Below, one piece after another: positions 4,024-6,140 of a stretch of 6,140 nucleotides of DNA. The notes below the pieces were generated by a model. It worked only from the letters and a program-made list of their open reading frames with translations, had not been told where the DNA came from and made no database searches. The first letter of the stretch is position 1, and every line of letters starts with the position of its first letter. Origin of the DNA: Cyclobacteriaceae bacterium (GTDB lineage: Bacteria > Bacteroidota > Bacteroidia > Cytophagales > Cyclobacteriaceae); assembly GCA_015492915.1 (NCBI GenBank), contig WGED01000352.1, forward strand, positions 1-6,140, written 5' to 3'. The position numbers were made by a program, and so were the translations under genes.

Positions 4024-6140
4024 TTATTCCCCCTTCAACTCCTTCAAACTCCGTTGAATATCCTGCAATTCCTCATCCGTAAGCCCCCACAGCCGGGCTG
4101 CGGCGCAGTCGATTTGTTCTTCCAGATGGCGTAGCTCGGCTTGCGCAGTTTCGTCACCGGAATAAGCTTTTGGAGCAATTTCATGAGCGCGCCTGGAAAG
4201 TTTTGCTATTTCTAAATGGGCTGAATTTTTTTCTTCAAACGTAGGAACATTAACGTTATCTAAAATATGTGTAGATTGCTGTAATGACATTGCATAGGCC
4301 CAAACCGCAAGGAAAACCGGAGAACTATTCAAAGCTCCCGCCAGATAATATGCCTCGGTTTCGTTGGTACATGAAACCAGCATTAGTTTGTGGTCAGGAA
4401 TTACCGGTGTTGAATCTTGCGGTTTTATCACGGCGACCGTAAACCAGGCGGCTTGCTCCCGCCACACCACCTTCCACGGTGCAAAGGTGTAATCGCCGAC
4501 ATTAAACATGGAGTAAAACGGTCCAGTTTCTACAATGCGGCCGTTCTTTTCCTTACGAGTAAAATAACGCTTAAAGCCAGAGCGCTCCCGCAACGGCTTT
4601 TCAAACCGCTTCAAATAGGCCCAGGTCTTGGGGTCGTTTTTTTGCAAGTAATCTTCATCATAGCCACGTCGCTTTACCGGGTCTTGAACCATCAAAATAC
4701 GCAGCGAAGGTTTTGCCATCCACCGCTGTACATCTCTTCCCCGTAGCAATGGGTAGAGCAAATCCGGTTCAATTTCGGCGGTGATGGATTCTACTCTTCG
4801 CTTCGCCCCTTCGGCAAAATTTCGCACTACCACCAGACCATCCGGGCGTTCGGCCAGAATTTCCAACCAATATACGCCATTGGCTCCCCCGGAATTAGCA
4901 CCTTCGTAAGCCCTATAATCGGATTTACCCAAAACCCTGCGAATTGCCTGAAGTGCTTTAGGGCGAGCTGTAATCCATGCGCTGGTGGGATCGGTTTCAT
5001 CCACCAGCATAGCTTTTAGATTCAATCGTTTGGTATGGCTGAAAACTTCCTCCAGGGTGCTGTCGTAATCCAGTCCTTTCCCCCGGGTGGTTTTTTGCCA
5101 GTAGGTGTAGGGTACCGGATAAGTGGTTTCAAGTCCTTTTTTTAAAACAAATACGCTGGTGCGCGTGCTGGCGCCTTCAAACACCTGCAGGCTGCTCAGG
5201 TCATCCACATGGAGCACACAAAGAGGAGCGCCCTTTTCACCAATGCGAAAACGGCGAAAGCCCTGGGCGGCGCCGCTGGTTTTCCATACACTCTGGGTAA
5301 TTACAAAGCCCAGCTTTCCTTTGTCTTTCAGCAGGGCATCGGCCACGGCGTATGTCATGAGGGTGGAAACGTCTTTTTTGCCCTTGCCCAGGATGGTGTC
5401 CATTCCCGAATGCACAAACAGTTTGAACTGATGCCACAGTGGGGCGGACTGCTCCCGGTACGCCTGCGGTAAACTCTCCCAGTTGATCCACGGCGGATTG
5501 CCCACCACGTAGTCAAACTTTTCCAGGAATAAGGGCATAAAGGCGTTCTTGAGCACCCGCGCCCAAATGCCGTCCAGCCCCTGGCTATGCAACTCTCGAA
5601 GTCGCTCATATAAATCGGAGAGAATCGGCTCACTGTCCGGAGTGACAGCCACATCAGGTAATTCCTGGCGGCAGCGGTCTAAAAATGCTTCTGTTGAAAA
5701 GCCGTTGGTGACATACTCTTCCAATAAAGAAGTCAACTTCTCCATCTCTTCGCGTGTATCAATCACCTCTGGTACAGGTAACGGCCCTACGGCAGTTTCC
5801 AAAATTCGCCGCCCAGCAGTAAATAAATCAGTGCCATAAGAAGGTGTTAGAATGCTATCCGCCAGATAAATAGGAATCTCCACTTCCCGGCGACGATACG
5901 GGAGCAAATCGGCGATAGTCAGCAGAAAATTCACCCGTGCGGCCATCACCGCCAGGGGATTCAGGTCAATTCCAGCCAAAGCGTTTAAAATCACTTCCAG
6001 GGTATCCGCCTCAGCCAAACCCAATGCCTGGCAGTTGGCTTTCAAGGCCCGCGCGGCCAGAATTAAAAAAGTACCTGAACCGCAAGCCGGATCCAACAAG
6101 CGTTTCCCAGGTTTTGGGGGCCGCTTGCCCGGTGTAGGCA
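4024..6140 (-). CDS. N6-adenine DNA methyltransferase, Eco57I/TaqI-like, 5'-partial
   Basis: The enzyme would transfer a methyl group from SAM to adenine N6 in a specific DNA site. The visible 704 residues (numbered from the first full codon at 6138) contain motif I LLDPACGSGTF (14-24), motif II GIDLNPLAV (56-64), a motif III-like YLADSI (91-96), the catalytic NPPW (214-217, bases 5499-5488), and KGKLGFVIT (273-281). The order motif I before NPPW before a C-terminal recognition domain is that of gamma-class enzymes. YPLLRGRDVQRW (462-473), PWKVVWREQAAWF, and DHKLMLVSCTNETEAYYLAGALNS resemble the TaqI-like specificity domain. About 120 residues of mostly helical sequence lie between motif III and NPPW. 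The frame is open to the window edge, and motif I lies only about 15 residues inside it. The TTG at 6099 is therefore not a real start, and an N-terminal domain, possibly a nuclease or helicase, lies outside. No PD-(D/E)XK motif is visible here. Whether it is a type IIG enzyme or one subunit of a larger system cannot be decided. Confidence 0.92.
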   Translation of the reverse strand, partial: PTPGKRPPKPGKRLLDPACGSGTFLILAARALKANCQALGLAEADTLEVILNALAGIDLNPLAVMAARVNFLLTIADLLPYRRREVEIPIYLADSILTPSYGTDLFTAGRRILETAVGPLPVPEVIDTREEMEKLTSLLEEYVTNGFSTEAFLDRCRQELPDVAVTPDSEPILSDLYERLRELHSQGLDGIWARVLKNAFMPLFLEKFDYVVGNPPWINWESLPQAYREQSAPLWHQFKLFVHSGMDTILGKGKKDVSTLMTYAVADALLKDKGKLGFVITQSVWKTSGAAQGFRRFRIGEKGAPLCVLHVDDLSSLQVFEGASTRTSVFVLKKGLETTYPVPYTYWQKTTRGKGLDYDSTLEEVFSHTKRLNLKAMLVDETDPTSAWITARPKALQAIRRVLGKSDYRAYEGANSGGANGVYWLEILAERPDGLVVVRNFAEGAKRRVESITAEIEPDLLYPLLRGRDVQRWMAKPSLRILMVQDPVKRRGYDEDYLQKNDPKTWAYLKRFEKPLRERSGFKRYFTRKEKNGRIVETGPFYSMFNVGDYTFAPWKVVWREQAAWFTVAVIKPQDSTPVIPDHKLMLVSCTNETEAYYLAGALNSSPVFLAVWAYAMSLQQSTHILDNVNVPTFEEKNSAHLEIAKLSRRAHEIAPKAYSGDETAQAELRHLEEQIDCAAARLWGLTDEELQDIQRSLKELKGE

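Noticed and set aside
3613..4134. Plus-strand ORF of 173 codons
   Set aside because: It is entirely antisense to the TIGR04255 gene and the end of the methyltransferase, both of which have clear family motifs. Its translation shows no recognisable domain.
5265..5276. GC-only palindrome GCGGCGCCGC in the methyltransferase gene
   Set aside because: Short, without spacer, and explained by Gly/Ala codons in a GC-rich stretch.
5237..5654. Two overlapping minus-strand ORFs of 84 and 99 codons in another frame within the methyltransferase
   Set aside because: They are frame shadows in a GC-rich gene. The main frame carries NPPW and other motifs without interruption, so no frameshift is needed.
6097..6099. 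TTG as the methyltransferase start
   Set aside because: The same frame is open for 13 more codons to the window edge (PTPGKRPPKPGKR), and motif I would otherwise start at residue 3, too close to an N-terminus. The true start lies outside.
1..6140. CRISPR array, tRNA, insertion sequence ends or attachment sites
   Set aside because: I looked for regularly spaced repeats, cloverleaf-like sequences and terminal inverted repeats with flanking duplications and saw none.

Overview
The window is a bacterial (or possibly archaeal) accessory region. Every credible gene lies on the minus strand and reads from right to left. The content is typical of a defence island: a large N6-adenine DNA methyltransferase, a TIGR04255-type protein, an acidic orphan protein coupled to a HEPN-type protein, an ABC/SMC-like ATPase paired with a DUF4276 protein, and a NurA-like nuclease gene that appears broken. 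Shine-Dalgarno sequences (AGGAG, AAGGGGG, AGGAGG) and tight gene overlaps fit a bacterium. No rRNA, tRNA or housekeeping marker is present, so I cannot name the host. Resemblance to Chloroflexota or Calditrichota proteins is only an impression.

Layout in transcription order. (1) 6140-4024: methyltransferase, 5' end outside the window. (2) 4023-3241: TIGR04255 family protein, starting at the base after the methyltransferase stop. (3) 3244-2798: acidic protein of 148 residues, overlapping its upstream neighbour by ATGA. (4) 2801-2427: HEPN/UPF0332-like protein, again with an ATGA overlap. (5) A 93-base AT-rich gap with a strong ribosome binding site and a possible promoter. (6) 2333-1206: ATPase. 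(7) 1209-523: DUF4276 protein, ATGA overlap. (8) 530-1 and beyond: NurA-like gene with a well-placed Shine-Dalgarno but ATT where ATG is expected, and an in-frame TAA at 221-219. After that stop the same frame stays open to the window edge.

Working interpretation (inference). Genes 1-4 form one translationally coupled unit, and genes 6-8 form a second unit that may have its own promoter. The methyltransferase probably marks or senses DNA. The ATPase-DUF4276 pair has the architecture of ATPase-plus-Toprim abortive-infection systems such as PARIS and OLD. The acidic protein and the HEPN protein look like a regulator-effector pair. Base composition is mosaic: sample 60-base lines in genes 6-7 are about 25-33% GC, against about 50-62% in the methyltransferase and in the NurA remnant. 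This suggests that the ATPase-DUF4276 cassette has a different history from its flanks.
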